Origin: Thalassocella blandensis
GTDB lineage: Bacteria > Pseudomonadota > Gammaproteobacteria > Pseudomonadales > Cellvibrionaceae
Length of the DNA: 64,000 nucleotides
Assembly: GCA_902141825.1 (NCBI GenBank)
Contig: CABFPG010000006.1
Location: 1-64,000, forward strand
Reading direction: 5' to 3'
Made by a program: the position numbers and the translations under genes. Position 1 is the first letter of the stretch, and the number at the start of each line of letters is the position of its first letter. This document shows positions 53,814 to 63,061 of the stretch, piece by piece. The notes below the pieces were generated by a model. It had not been told where the DNA came from, made no database searches, and was given only the letters and a program-made list of their open reading frames with translations.

Positions 53814-54113
53814 TTAAATCTGCATCTGTAATACTTGCTTGTATGCTTCAACTAGCTTGTTTCTAACCTGAACACTCACTTGTAGTGAATGCTTCGCCTG
53901 TTCCATAGCAATCATCAGTTCATGCGTTGATACATTTTTATCCACCATGTAGCGCTGCATAATGTCATCAGAAGCTTTTAGATCGCTGTTAACCGTTTCC
54001 AGACTTGATTGCATCAATTGCAAAAAGTTACTGCTAACGTGTTCCTTTTGATCAATATTCATGCTTTCAGAGACCATCGATATATTTTGAATAGAAGAGA
54101 TCGCTTCAATCAT
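53814..54113 (-). CDS. fliE: FliE, MS-ring/rod junction protein
   Basis: A protein of 99 residues. The second half (LASSLETVNSDLKASDDIMQRYM-like, then STHELMIAMEQAKHSLQVSVQVRNKLVEAY in part) is the FliE signature, including the conserved helices that plug into FliF and the rod. The ATG overlaps the flgC stop (TAATG). It is the only known joint between the MS-ring and the rod, so its presence argues that a real rod is built. Confidence 0.93.
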   Translation of the reverse strand: MIEAISSIQNISMVSESMNIDQKEHVSSNFLQLMQSSLETVNSDLKASDDIMQRYMVDKNVSTHELMIAMEQAKHSLQVSVQVRNKLVEAYKQVLQMQI

Positions 54114-54505
54114 TACCTATTACTCCCTATGTTTAATGCCGCCGCATTCATATCACCATTGGTGTTATACGCCCTTACATTTGCTTCATACGCTCTAACC
54201 GCAGACACAAGCGTTGCCATTTCCCTTATAGGATCTACATCGATATAAAAAACATTACCGTCTTCATTCGCTTGTGGATGAGCAGGGTCACTCACCGTCT
54301 TGATTTTGACAACCGATGGGCTTTGCTCAGAACTTAACAGATCCGCAAATAAGCTTTTGTGTATTGCTTCAGCCGCTTGATTAGCATCCGCGGCAGACGA
54401 GTACGCGACATTTGCAAGCGCGAGATTTTGCGATGCACTTTCCAACCTCGCTCTTTCCATATTCATTCCAAACCTGGCTGCTTCACTTATTGAGCTAAAG
54501 TCCAT
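54113..54505 (-). CDS. flgC: Rod protein FlgC
   Basis: A protein of 130 residues. N-terminal SSISEAARFGMNMERARLESASQNLALANV in part and C-terminal REMATLVSAVRAYEANVRAYN in part are the conserved axial ends. This is a proximal rod component, of usual length (about 130-140). It follows flgB by 1 bp and overlaps fliE. Confidence 0.94.
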   Translation of the reverse strand: MDFSSISEAARFGMNMERARLESASQNLALANVAYSSAADANQAAEAIHKSLFADLLSSEQSPSVVKIKTVSDPAHPQANEDGNVFYIDVDPIREMATLVSAVRAYEANVRAYNTNGDMNAAALNIGSNR

Positions 54506-54506
54506 A

Positions 54507-54872
54507 TCACTCCCCTCGCGCAGCTATGTTCATGAGACCGAATTTTCTTGATAAGGCCTCTGCCATTGTCTTAAATCTCCCATTTGCCGCCGACATATCT
54601 GCCACCTCGGAATCCAACGAATGACCAGGCGCTCTACTATCATCTACCTGAACATAGTTTCCTAACGGCTCGCTGATAGAGTGACGTGCATGTTGGATAT
54701 CGCTTACCTCCATGGAAGTGGACACAGATTTAATCAAGCTCTCGAAATCAACTGACTTCATTTGTCCGGTTGTAGTAGAGTTTGCGATATTTTCTGCGGC
54801 TACCTGAGCACGTAATTTTTCTACGTTCATTCCCCAGCTAGATAGTTCGATTAAAAAATCGTTGGATATCAT
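54507..54872 (-). CDS. flgB: Rod protein FlgB
   Basis: A protein of 121 residues with the axial N-terminus (LSSWGMNVEKLRAQVAAENIANSTTTG in part) and a C-terminal helix (FKTMAEALSRKFGLM). It is close to the normal 130-140 residues. It heads the flgB-flgC-fliE trio and lies 15 bp after flgI. Confidence 0.93.
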   Translation of the reverse strand: MISNDFLIELSSWGMNVEKLRAQVAAENIANSTTTGQMKSVDFESLIKSVSTSMEVSDIQHARHSISEPLGNYVQVDDSRAPGHSLDSEVADMSAANGRFKTMAEALSRKFGLMNIAARGE

Positions 54873-54887
54873 GACTTCCTCTGTGTT

Positions 54888-55991
54888 TTATTGGATGATT
54901 AATTCAGCATGCAAAGCGCCTGCTGCTTTAATTGATTGTAAAATGGTAATCGTGTCGCGAGTGGAGAGTTTAATTCGATTTAATGCTTGCACTAGCTCAC
55001 CAACTGTTGTTCCCTGTGGCAAGGTAACAGGCTCAGAAGCTCCCTCCGTCACCTTTATAGAGGTATCCGGTGTTACGATGCTTTGAACATCAGCACCAGT
55101 TCTCGCGACAAACTGAGGTTGCGAAACATTGAACTTGGTTTCAACTTCGATACGCAAATCACCATGCGCAATGCTGACTTCTCCCAGTACCACATTACTT
55201 CCAGCGACGATCGTGCCGGTTCGCTCGTTCACGACTACTCTAGCGTCAATATCAGGGGTAATTCTTATACTTTCCAGCTTTGCGATAAACGCCATAACAT
55301 TCGTTGAATCTGGTAGATTTAATACGATTTTTCCTGGGTGCTCAGCATATACCTCGTAAGTGTTTGTAGATTGTTTAATCTGATTAACCACTCTATTCGC
55401 TGTCGTGTAATCCGGATTATTGAGAATAATGTTTATCTCATTACCTGCTCTTTTTGCGTTTGGAGAACTTCGCTCAATAGTTCCACCACGAGTAATTTGT
55501 CCTACAGTGGTATGGTTTTTTCTCGTTGAATTACTAAAGGAATCCACTTGATAACCACCTACTGTTAACGCACCCTGCCCCAAAGCATAGAGTTTTCTGT
55601 CTGGGCCATATAAAGGTGTAAGAATCAGAGTACCGCCGGATAAGCTTTTTGCATCACCAGACGATGCTACTCGTAAATCTATTCGATCGCCTGATTCACC
55701 GTATGCTGGCAATTCAGCAGTCACTAACACCGCCGCAACGTTGCGGCTATTGAGATCACTTTCTTCAACCACGATGCCAAAATTTCTCAAAGTATTGGCT
55801 ACCGATTGCAAAGTAGCACGATTTCGTGAACTATCCCCCGTGCCTGATAGGCCCACAACAATTCCGTAACCGACCAATGAAAGTTCTCTTTCGCCCTCAA
55901 CACGCGCAAGATCTTTAAGGCGTATACCCGCATCCGCTGAACTTACAGAAGAGAGTAGCAATACCAATACTGAAAGCCATACTTTTCCCAT
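54888..55991 (-). CDS. flgI: P-ring protein FlgI
   Basis: A protein of 367 residues from the ATG at 55989-55991 (AGGGA 7 nt upstream), which overlaps the flgH stop as TAATG; an in-frame GTG 18 bp earlier is weaker. It has a signal peptide (WLSVLVLLLSSVSSADA), then RLKDLARVEGERELSLVGYGIVVGLSGTGD in part, the FlgI family core. It forms the ring around the rod in the peptidoglycan layer. Its presence shows that the structure spans the periplasm. Confidence 0.96.
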   Translation of the reverse strand: MGKVWLSVLVLLLSSVSSADAGIRLKDLARVEGERELSLVGYGIVVGLSGTGDSSRNRATLQSVANTLRNFGIVVEESDLNSRNVAAVLVTAELPAYGESGDRIDLRVASSGDAKSLSGGTLILTPLYGPDRKLYALGQGALTVGGYQVDSFSNSTRKNHTTVGQITRGGTIERSSPNAKRAGNEINIILNNPDYTTANRVVNQIKQSTNTYEVYAEHPGKIVLNLPDSTNVMAFIAKLESIRITPDIDARVVVNERTGTIVAGSNVVLGEVSIAHGDLRIEVETKFNVSQPQFVARTGADVQSIVTPDTSIKVTEGASEPVTLPQGTTVGELVQALNRIKLSTRDTITILQSIKAAGALHAELIIQ

Positions 55992-56560
55992 TACAATATC
56001 CCTAGCCACGTGAAAATCCTGAATATAATGTTTTGTTTTTGCGCATCACTTACCGCCCCACTCCCATGAATCTCGATTTCTGCATCAGCAATTCTGTGAG
56101 ACAAAATAGTATTTTCTTTCGAAATGTCTTCGGCTCGAATAATGCCGCTCAAGGTGACACGTTGATTTTCACCATTCACCACTAGCAGCTGTTGACCTGA
56201 AATCTTGTAGAGGTTTGATCCTACAATCTCTTCGATGGTAGCACTAAGCTGTGTCGTCGCTTTACCTTGGCGAATAGTTTGACCAGAACCTTCACCGCGA
56301 CCATTGATAGACATACCCACTGATTTGTCCGACACGGTGTCCGAAGCACCCGCCGAAATATCCATCTGCTTCGTAACACCAGTTGCAGCAGTTGACTCGG
56401 CTTTCGTGGATTCCACAACAAGAATCACGATTGGCTCTCCAATACGGTAAGCTCGCTTATCGCTAGTTAAAGCCTGGTAGTTGTCAACATCTATGACGCT
56501 TCCAATGCATAAAGGGCTAAATATAAGCAAACATGTAATTAAAACTCTAATTCTCGACAT
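55991..56560 (-). CDS. flgH: L-ring protein FlgH
   Basis: A protein of 189 residues. The signal sequence (VLITCLLIFSPLCIGS) ends in PLC rather than a standard L-x-(G/A)-C lipobox, so lipidation is uncertain. The rest matches FlgH (GEPIVILVVESTKAESTA; SGQTIRQGKATTQLSATIEEIV in part; SGIIRAEDISKENTILSHRIADAEIEI in part), of slightly short length. It forms the ring in the outer membrane. It overlaps flgA and flgI. Confidence 0.95.
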   Translation of the reverse strand: MSRIRVLITCLLIFSPLCIGSVIDVDNYQALTSDKRAYRIGEPIVILVVESTKAESTAATGVTKQMDISAGASDTVSDKSVGMSINGRGEGSGQTIRQGKATTQLSATIEEIVGSNLYKISGQQLLVVNGENQRVTLSGIIRAEDISKENTILSHRIADAEIEIHGSGAVSDAQKQNIIFRIFTWLGIL

Positions 56561-57248
56561 AAACTAACTTCTCTCCTTTCACAAATCCATCTATCGACTG
56601 TTTGGTTTGACTAATATATACCTGAACTTTTTCATCAACTTCCCAAGCAGTTGTTAAGGCTTTACCTTTAGTTTGTATTTTTAAACCGTCATTTTTAACC
56701 ACCACCAGTACGCGATCGTTTTTATTAACTAAGGCTTTTTCACGAATCAAATCTTCTGTAGCAATTTGTGATTTTTGTATTCGCCTGTTTGAAACTTTAC
56801 CTACGGGTGCCTCGCTCAGTAGCTGTTTTACACCCGATAATCGGTATACATCTCGCATCTCCTTTTTTAGATATCGCTTCTTTATTTCTTTTCCAGGCTC
56901 TATATTTCGTTTAAACACCCATACATTTTTTTCCGCGTATACTTTTGTGTAAAAAGTGATTTCATCACTCGAATTGAGACTTTGCCAGTGAACCTTTATC
57001 CTGCCGGCACCAACCTCCTCAATGTCTACTTTTCCCTTGGCATTGACATCAAACTTATCCGTCATTCCCTTTTGCGTTGACCGTAAAACACTTAAATGGA
57101 CGTTCTGATACTCCTTTGAAAGTTCATGGCAAACAGCACCGGTCCACATTGCAAAGGGAACCGCTTCATTTTGATATGTCACCGGTTGCACTTGATCACA
57201 ATAGAACGAATTTCCCGATAGCAAATATAGAAACAGAATCTCAAACAT
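56547..57248 (-). CDS. flgA: FlgA, P-ring assembly chaperone
   Basis: A protein of 233 residues. A signal-like hydrophobic N-terminus (FEILFLYLLSG) precedes an SAF-like C-terminal domain (VFKRNIEPGKEIKKRYLKKE; IREKALVNKNDRVLVVVKNDGLKIQTKGKAL in part), the pattern of FlgA, which helps FlgI form the P-ring. It lies 2 bp after flgG and overlaps flgH by 14 bp. Confidence 0.9.
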   Translation of the reverse strand: MFEILFLYLLSGNSFYCDQVQPVTYQNEAVPFAMWTGAVCHELSKEYQNVHLSVLRSTQKGMTDKFDVNAKGKVDIEEVGAGRIKVHWQSLNSSDEITFYTKVYAEKNVWVFKRNIEPGKEIKKRYLKKEMRDVYRLSGVKQLLSEAPVGKVSNRRIQKSQIATEDLIREKALVNKNDRVLVVVKNDGLKIQTKGKALTTAWEVDEKVQVYISQTKQSIDGFVKGEKLVYVEN

Positions 57249-57250
57249 AG

Positions 57251-58021
57251 TTATCGACGTAAGTTATTCACGGTTTCTAGAATTTGATCAGTAGTTTGTA
57301 TTAACCGAGCATTCAATTGATAGGCTCTTTGTGCCAGCACCAGATTTGTCATTTCTTCCACTAACTCAACATTAGCCATCTCCAGATACCCTTGCATTAA
57401 CGTACCAGAACCGTTTTCACCTGGCTTTTCCAAAATAGCCTCACCACTTGTTTCGTTGGTTCCATATAATCCATCACCAAGTGAAGTCAAGCTTTCTGGG
57501 TTTGTCACCATAGCGAGATTAATCTCACCAATCTCTATTTCGCTTACATCATCAGCAAACTTCACCATCACCTTGCCATTTTCAGCGATATGAATGGACT
57601 CTGAATCTACCGGCACTTGAATTTGATCACTTAGGAGAAAGCCACTTGAAGTTGCCAAGTACCCATCTTCATTCACCATTAGACGACCGAGCTTTGTGTA
57701 TGCAAAATCTCCTTGGTCAGTGATCACTTCCAGTAAACCTTTTCCACTAATAGCTAAGTCAAGTTGTCGGAATGTGTTCTTAATTGGCCCTTGGGTAAAG
57801 TCGATTGTAGGATCTTTAATTCTTGTTCCTAACCCAGCTTGTTCAGCGTTGGCATGCTGACTAGATGTGGACGCAGTTACTGGAGCAACCAGATTTTCAA
57901 ACTGTACATTCGATTTTTTATAACCTGCCGTCTGCATGTTAGACACATTATTGGAAATCTGATCAATCCATTCTTGATTTGCTTTTAACCCACTTTGGGA
58001 AATATGTAGAGCATCTATCAT
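57251..58021 (-). CDS. flgG: Distal rod protein FlgG
   Basis: A protein of 256 residues with axial N-terminus (LHISQSGLKANQEWIDQISNNVSNMQTAGYKK in part) and C-terminus (GTLMQGYLEMANVELVEEMTNLVLAQRAYQL in part). Normal FlgG is about 260 residues. Internal sequence DLAISGKGLLEV is typical. It is separated from flgF by a 57-bp gap. Confidence 0.94.
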   Translation of the reverse strand: MIDALHISQSGLKANQEWIDQISNNVSNMQTAGYKKSNVQFENLVAPVTASTSSQHANAEQAGLGTRIKDPTIDFTQGPIKNTFRQLDLAISGKGLLEVITDQGDFAYTKLGRLMVNEDGYLATSSGFLLSDQIQVPVDSESIHIAENGKVMVKFADDVSEIEIGEINLAMVTNPESLTSLGDGLYGTNETSGEAILEKPGENGSGTLMQGYLEMANVELVEEMTNLVLAQRAYQLNARLIQTTDQILETVNNLRR

Positions 58022-58078
58022 TGTCTTATCCTAAATTCTAAGTTCAAATATAACTATTTCGTTTAACTAGTCAGTGTT

Positions 58079-58792
58079 CTATTTTCCTATTTGATTAACC
58101 CCTGTATCCATCATCTGGTCATACGAAGTCATCGCTCTTTGAATACTTTCTATATGCCTCGTGGTTTCCATAAGTCGCACCATATCGGCCGACATATCTA
58201 CATTGGACATTTCTAATGCGCTCTGAATAATTTTATAATTTTCAGCTTGTTTACTATTTCCCACCACCTTGTAAAGACCGTTCCCAAGTGGACTAATCTC
58301 TGCGTCATCACCGATTTCGAACACCGCGATTTGATCAAGCTCGTCTCCGTTTAAACTTAATGTTCCGTTTTGATCAATCAACAATGTTTGCATCACACTA
58401 TTGATCTCGCCATTGATATTGATCTCTCCGCTAACGCCCACAATTGGTAGCTGATCGCTATTAACCAACACGCCATCCGTATTGATATGAAAGTTCCCGT
58501 TACGTGTCAGTTTTATTGTTCCATCTACATCATGAACACCGAACCAACCGCTTCCCATCAGCGCTATATCTAAATTGCGTCCCGTCACCTTCAAGTTACC
58601 CGATCTTTGGTCTACTCCCTTCGAAATCTCGTAGGACGGCTCAATCGAATCGCGAAAAGAACTGCTAGTTAAATATGAACTTTCGGCTTTATAGCCCACC
58701 GTATTTACATTTGCGGAGTTTTGCGCGATGGAGTTCAATGTATCCACTTCTGCTCGCATTAATTCCGCCAAACCCATTAAGTAATCTGCCAT
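58079..58792 (-). CDS. flgF: Proximal rod protein FlgF
   Basis: A protein of 237 residues. Features are the N-terminal axial helix (ELMRAEVDTLNSIAQNSANVNTVGYK in part), the core RNLDIALMGSGWFGV, and the C-terminal helix (SALEMSNVDMSADMVRLMETTRHIESIQRA in part). FlgF and FlgG are similar; assignment follows the order flgF-flgG. It lies 6 bp downstream of flhA. Confidence 0.9.
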   Translation of the reverse strand: MADYLMGLAELMRAEVDTLNSIAQNSANVNTVGYKAESSYLTSSSFRDSIEPSYEISKGVDQRSGNLKVTGRNLDIALMGSGWFGVHDVDGTIKLTRNGNFHINTDGVLVNSDQLPIVGVSGEININGEINSVMQTLLIDQNGTLSLNGDELDQIAVFEIGDDAEISPLGNGLYKVVGNSKQAENYKIIQSALEMSNVDMSADMVRLMETTRHIESIQRAMTSYDQMMDTGVNQIGK

Positions 58793-58798
58793 ATGTCT

Positions 58799-60886
58799 TT
58801 AACTCGCAATCTGTGTATTCATTACATCAATTTCTATCATCCCAGCAGAAACTATGTTTTGGTGTTTAGAAACTTCCGCAGTTGAAAGCACATGCATTTG
58901 CGGACAAGTTCTTAAGAGAATACTTCTAATTTTTCGTCTCAGAGGCGCCGCGCAAAGTAAAATTGGCGTTATGTTCGCATTCAATTGCTTCTCACACTCT
59001 TTAACAGACTTACTCACAAATTGCTCCATATCCATAGGCGTTAGCCCAATAGAACCTGTGCTATGACCAGAGATAGCTGAAAGCATTTTCTTTTCGATCG
59101 CGGGAGATAAAGTAACTACTCGTATTTGTCCTTTACTATCAGCCAAAGGTTGACATATCACACGATTGAGCTTTTCACGTACTTTCTCGCACAGCACTTC
59201 AGGATCTTTTTCAGTTCTACCCGAAAACGCCAAGACTTCTAAGATAGCTTCCATATTTTTAATCGGCACTTGCTCCGAGACCAGATTTTGCAGCACTCTC
59301 TGGACATCCGAGTAAGTAAGTATCGCGGGTATTAACTCATCAATAAGAGATCCTATTTCATCGCGCTTCGATTCAATAAGCCGTTCAGTTTCGACTCGAG
59401 TAATAAAATCGCTCGCGTTTTTCTTGGTGAGCTCTTGAATGTGAGTGATCAACACCGTCTCTGCATCGACTAAGGTATATCCAGCCGCCTGTGCTTGTGA
59501 TTTTATAGCTGTATCAATCCATTGCGCTGACAAACCATAGGTGGGCTCAATAGTTTTCTCACCCTCGACTCTAGGCCGATCGCCGCCCGGATTTATAGCA
59601 AGAAGCTTTCCAGGTTTAATCGAGCCACTCCCTATCTCCATCCCATGAATGCTAATGGAATAGCTAAAACCATCAAGACTGCCTTCTTGCTTAACCGTTA
59701 ACGACGGGAGAATAATGCCGATCTGTTTAGCTGTTTGTTTTCTAAGAACTGAAACTCTCTTGTCGAGTTCTTCTGAGTTCGCAAGGTACTTACCAGCCAA
59801 TTCCTTTCCCATAGATAATTCGAAGGTACTGGTTTGCACAATCTCTTTAAGCTCTTCTTCTATACGAAGTTCGCGCTCTTTCTCATCATCAGACTTATCG
59901 TCTTGCGACGTATTACTGCCTGATTTCTTTCTCTTTCTGTAAGAAAACCATGCCAGTGCCATTAGCACAGAAAATATAAGTATCACTGGAATAACAGGGA
60001 TACCTGGAACAAACATAAGGCAAGCCAGCGCTATTCCCACAATAACCATCGTCTTAGGATGTGCAGAAAACTGATTCGTAATCTCTTCTGCCAAGCGCGT
60101 ATCAGTGGCAGCACGAGTAATAATAATTCCTGTAGACACAGCAATAATTAGAGATGGGATTTGTGTAACAATGCCATCACCTACAGTAAGAAGTGTGTAT
60201 ACGTGGAGCGCTTCTCCCCAATCCATACCTTTTTGAGTAAGGCCTATCGTTAAGCCACCAATGATGTCAATTAATATGATGATAATGCCTGCAATAGCAT
60301 CGCCCTTAACGAACTTCGAAGCCCCATCCATCGCGCCATAGAAGTTTGATTCCTTTTCTAGCTCGCCACGACGCTTCTTTGCTTCGTCTTGATCGATAAT
60401 TCCCATATTGAGATCTGCGTCAATGCTCATTTGCTTACCGGGAAGAGAGTCCAATATAAATCGCGCCGCAACTTCCGCAACCCGCTGTGCACCATTGGTG
60501 ACAACTACGTATTGCACAACAATTAATATCAGAAATACGACGAGACCAATAATATAGTTTCCACCTACGACTTGCTTACCCACAGCATCAATAACCTCAC
60601 CGGCATCCGCACCATCTAAAATTAATCTAGTTGCAGATATATTTAGAGCCAGTCTGAACAAAGTTGTCATCAACAACAGAGATGGGAAGGTCGAAAAGGA
60701 CAGTGGTTTGTCGGTATAAAATGTCACCAACAGAATCAATAGTGCCAAACAAAAATTGATAAGCAATAGAAAATCTAGCGCTCCTGGTGAGATTGGAGTG
60801 AAAAGCACTAATAGAATTCCGACCATTCCTATTACCAGGAATAGCTCATTAGTACCATTGTTAAAACTTTTAATTAGTTTTTCCAT
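58799..60886 (-). CDS. flhA: Flagellar export gate protein FlhA
   Basis: A protein of 695 residues from the ATG at 60884-60886, which overlaps the flhB stop (TGATG). About eight membrane helices lie in the first 330 residues, including the conserved FHIPEP-like region LPGKQMSIDADLNMGIIDQDEAKKRR in part. The C-terminal cytoplasmic domain (from about 350) contains PSLTVKQEGSLDGFSYSI in part and the usual ends. It looks complete. It is the substrate-docking subunit of the export gate. Confidence 0.96.
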   Translation of the reverse strand: MEKLIKSFNNGTNELFLVIGMVGILLVLFTPISPGALDFLLLINFCLALLILLVTFYTDKPLSFSTFPSLLLMTTLFRLALNISATRLILDGADAGEVIDAVGKQVVGGNYIIGLVVFLILIVVQYVVVTNGAQRVAEVAARFILDSLPGKQMSIDADLNMGIIDQDEAKKRRGELEKESNFYGAMDGASKFVKGDAIAGIIIILIDIIGGLTIGLTQKGMDWGEALHVYTLLTVGDGIVTQIPSLIIAVSTGIIITRAATDTRLAEEITNQFSAHPKTMVIVGIALACLMFVPGIPVIPVILIFSVLMALAWFSYRKRKKSGSNTSQDDKSDDEKERELRIEEELKEIVQTSTFELSMGKELAGKYLANSEELDKRVSVLRKQTAKQIGIILPSLTVKQEGSLDGFSYSISIHGMEIGSGSIKPGKLLAINPGGDRPRVEGEKTIEPTYGLSAQWIDTAIKSQAQAAGYTLVDAETVLITHIQELTKKNASDFITRVETERLIESKRDEIGSLIDELIPAILTYSDVQRVLQNLVSEQVPIKNMEAILEVLAFSGRTEKDPEVLCEKVREKLNRVICQPLADSKGQIRVVTLSPAIEKKMLSAISGHSTGSIGLTPMDMEQFVSKSVKECEKQLNANITPILLCAAPLRRKIRSILLRTCPQMHVLSTAEVSKHQNIVSAGMIEIDVMNTQIAS

Positions 60887-61959
60887 CAATCAAAAACCTT
60901 GTTTTTAATTGGGAGCGCCAACACCCAGCGATATATATTTGCAACTTTTGTTTGCATTTCTTCAGGTATTGGATCACCAATTCTAACTTCTTTTAATAGC
61001 GCTCGTGCCAACTCAGGCTTTCTTACAATCGGCACATTATATTGTTTCGCTCGTCTTCTAATATCTGCAGCCATTAACCCTTTACCTTTTGCAAGAACAA
61101 TTGGCAGCACCATTTTATTTGGACGATATTGAAGCGCTACAGCAACATGCGTTGGATTTGTTATGATCACATCCGAATCTTTCACATGCTTTGTACTCGC
61201 GGACTTCGTTAACAACTCGCTAATTACTTTCTTCCGCTTTGACTTTATTTGCGGATCACCTTCTCGACGTTTAATCTCATCGCGAACATCTCTTTTACTC
61301 ATTCTCATTTGACGAGCAAAGTCTTTTTTACTAAACCACAGATCAAAAACACTTGAGATAAGAAAAACCGCAAGCAAAGAATACACAAAAGTGACAAAGA
61401 ACTTATTCCAGCTAAGTAAAAGATAATTCGCAGAGGCATGATTAGAGTTAAGAATTAACGAACTATTTGATGACCATACAGCATAGGCAACAGAGACAAA
61501 CAACAACATCTTAGCTACTAGCTTTACAAGCTCCACTAACGACTTCCTGGAAAATATTTTTTTCAATCCCTTGCCGGGATTTATCTTACTAAAATCCGGT
61601 TTTATAGGATGAAATGAAAATATAACTCCGACGTGTACAATATTGGCCACTACTGCAGCAATTACGCCTGCTATGACCACTGGAGCCAACAACATCAATA
61701 CATCAGCAAAAAATGCTTTAACGAACTCAAACACCTGAACTTTGTTAGACGCCAAATAGTGAGAATTTGACAACCACCAGGAAACACTTATGCTAATTTT
61801 CGAGGCCATGTAGCTAATCGAGCCTACGATGACTGAAATCATCGCCAGCAAACTAAAGAATGAGGGGAGTTCGGTACTTTTACCTACTTGGCCTTTTTTT
61901 CTTGCCTCTTGTAATTTATAGGGCGTTGCGTCTTCACTTTTATCTAGATCTTCTGACAT
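60886..61959 (-). CDS. flhB: Flagellar export switch protein FlhB
   Basis: A protein of 357 residues. Four membrane helices lie in the first 210, followed by a cytoplasmic domain with the self-cleaving NPTH motif in SDVIITNPTHVAVALQY (near 265). RMSKRDVRDEIKRREGDPQIKSKR in part is the typical linker. The cleavage motif is intact, so switching from rod/hook to late substrates is chemically possible. The start codon overlaps the fliR stop (TAATG). Confidence 0.96.
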   Translation of the reverse strand: MSEDLDKSEDATPYKLQEARKKGQVGKSTELPSFFSLLAMISVIVGSISYMASKISISVSWWLSNSHYLASNKVQVFEFVKAFFADVLMLLAPVVIAGVIAAVVANIVHVGVIFSFHPIKPDFSKINPGKGLKKIFSRKSLVELVKLVAKMLLFVSVAYAVWSSNSSLILNSNHASANYLLLSWNKFFVTFVYSLLAVFLISSVFDLWFSKKDFARQMRMSKRDVRDEIKRREGDPQIKSKRKKVISELLTKSASTKHVKDSDVIITNPTHVAVALQYRPNKMVLPIVLAKGKGLMAADIRRRAKQYNVPIVRKPELARALLKEVRIGDPIPEEMQTKVANIYRWVLALPIKNKVFD

Positions 61960-62702
61960 TAGTGCACCTCAAACATCAAGTTCCAGGATTCAAAAGACTG
62001 CATTAGCATTCGGTACAAAGGCTCCAATGCTTGGTTTATAAACCAAGCCAGCATAACGATTCCAATAAAGACTTTGACCGGAAGACCGACAAAATAGATA
62101 GGCGCTTGCGGCATGGATCTGGATATAAATGCTAGTGTTAGATCAACAAACCACAACGTCAAGATTACAGGGCTAACAACAATAAACCCCAACACAAAAT
62201 GAATCCCCAGTATTTTTAACCATTGCGAATTCCACTCTATATGTGAACCTGGAGGAAGAACTTCAAAAAGTTTTGAAATCCCGATCAAGATATCATGGTG
62301 TACATTCAAGGAAATGAGAACAACCATCAAGCATAGCGTGAGTATTTCACCCGTTGGACTTATCATTTGTTCCGTATTGGGATCAAAGACAGTACCTGCT
62401 GCAAACCCTACCTGGAGATCCACCAATTGCCCCATAGTCTGCAATGCACCAGTAGCGGCATGAAAACTAAAAGCTAAAGACGCTCCAATGATAAATTCTT
62501 TGACAAATTTCTGCGTAAAATCCGCTAGATCGTTATAGAAAACTTGAAATTCCAAAGTTGAAGTTAGAACTAAAGCAAGTACTAAAATCAGTATACTTCT
62601 AATGTAAACCGGTACACGACGAAACGAGGACACGGGGACCACTAAAAAGACCGGAGCCAGACGAGCCGCTACTAAGCCGATTGAACACAGAATATCCTGC
62701 AT
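61959..62702 (-). CDS. fliR: Flagellar export gate protein FliR
   Basis: A protein of 247 residues with about six membrane segments. The pattern includes RVPVYIRSILILVLALVLT in part, GQLVDLQVGFAAGTVFDPNTEQMISPTGEILTL in part and LPVKVFIGIVMLAW. This is the third FliPQR gate protein. The ATG at 62700-62702 overlaps the fliQ stop (TGATG). Length and motifs are normal. Confidence 0.94.
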   Translation of the reverse strand: MQDILCSIGLVAARLAPVFLVVPVSSFRRVPVYIRSILILVLALVLTSTLEFQVFYNDLADFTQKFVKEFIIGASLAFSFHAATGALQTMGQLVDLQVGFAAGTVFDPNTEQMISPTGEILTLCLMVVLISLNVHHDILIGISKLFEVLPPGSHIEWNSQWLKILGIHFVLGFIVVSPVILTLWFVDLTLAFISRSMPQAPIYFVGLPVKVFIGIVMLAWFINQALEPLYRMLMQSFESWNLMFEVH

Positions 62703-62965
62703 CACATTCCACCGGCGTATTGGAATAATTTTTTAGTAAATTCAACCAGAGTAGATAACATCCATCCTCCCATCGATAGCAAGACGAATACCGAAGCCAT
62801 TATTTTAGGGACAAAAGTTAAAGTCATTTCCTGGATTTGCGTAACAACCTGAAAGATGCTGATAGCCACACCAACGGCTAAACTTACAAATAGCGCAGGC
62901 GCAGCTAACTTTGCTGCGGTTAAGAGCATGTCACTCGCTAGAAATAATGCAACTTCTTGTTCCAT
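62702..62965 (-). CDS. fliQ: Flagellar export gate protein FliQ
   Basis: A protein of 87 residues with two membrane helices. ALFVSLAVGVAISIFQVVTQIQEMTLTFVPK in part is the FliQ signature. It is the first gene of the flagellar-type operon. A 245-bp gap separates it from the metallopeptidase-like gene on the same strand. The operon promoter should lie here. I saw no clear sigma-28 or sigma-54 motif. Confidence 0.94.
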   Translation of the reverse strand: MEQEVALFLASDMLLTAAKLAAPALFVSLAVGVAISIFQVVTQIQEMTLTFVPKIMASVFVLLSMGGWMLSTLVEFTKKLFQYAGGM

Positions 62966-63061
62966 AAGAAAAAATCACTCAGGCAAGCTTATAATTAAAT
63001 AGCTCGCTTCAACGTTGGTTTTCAATGTGGTTTAAAAGACTGTTTTAAAACAGAAGAAAGT

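Noticed and set aside
44035-62965. Virulence-type (non-flagellar) type III secretion system
   Set aside because: FlgB/C/D/E/F/G/H/I, FliE and FlgA are flagellar rod, hook and ring proteins; no secretin, needle or SctD-type gene is present.
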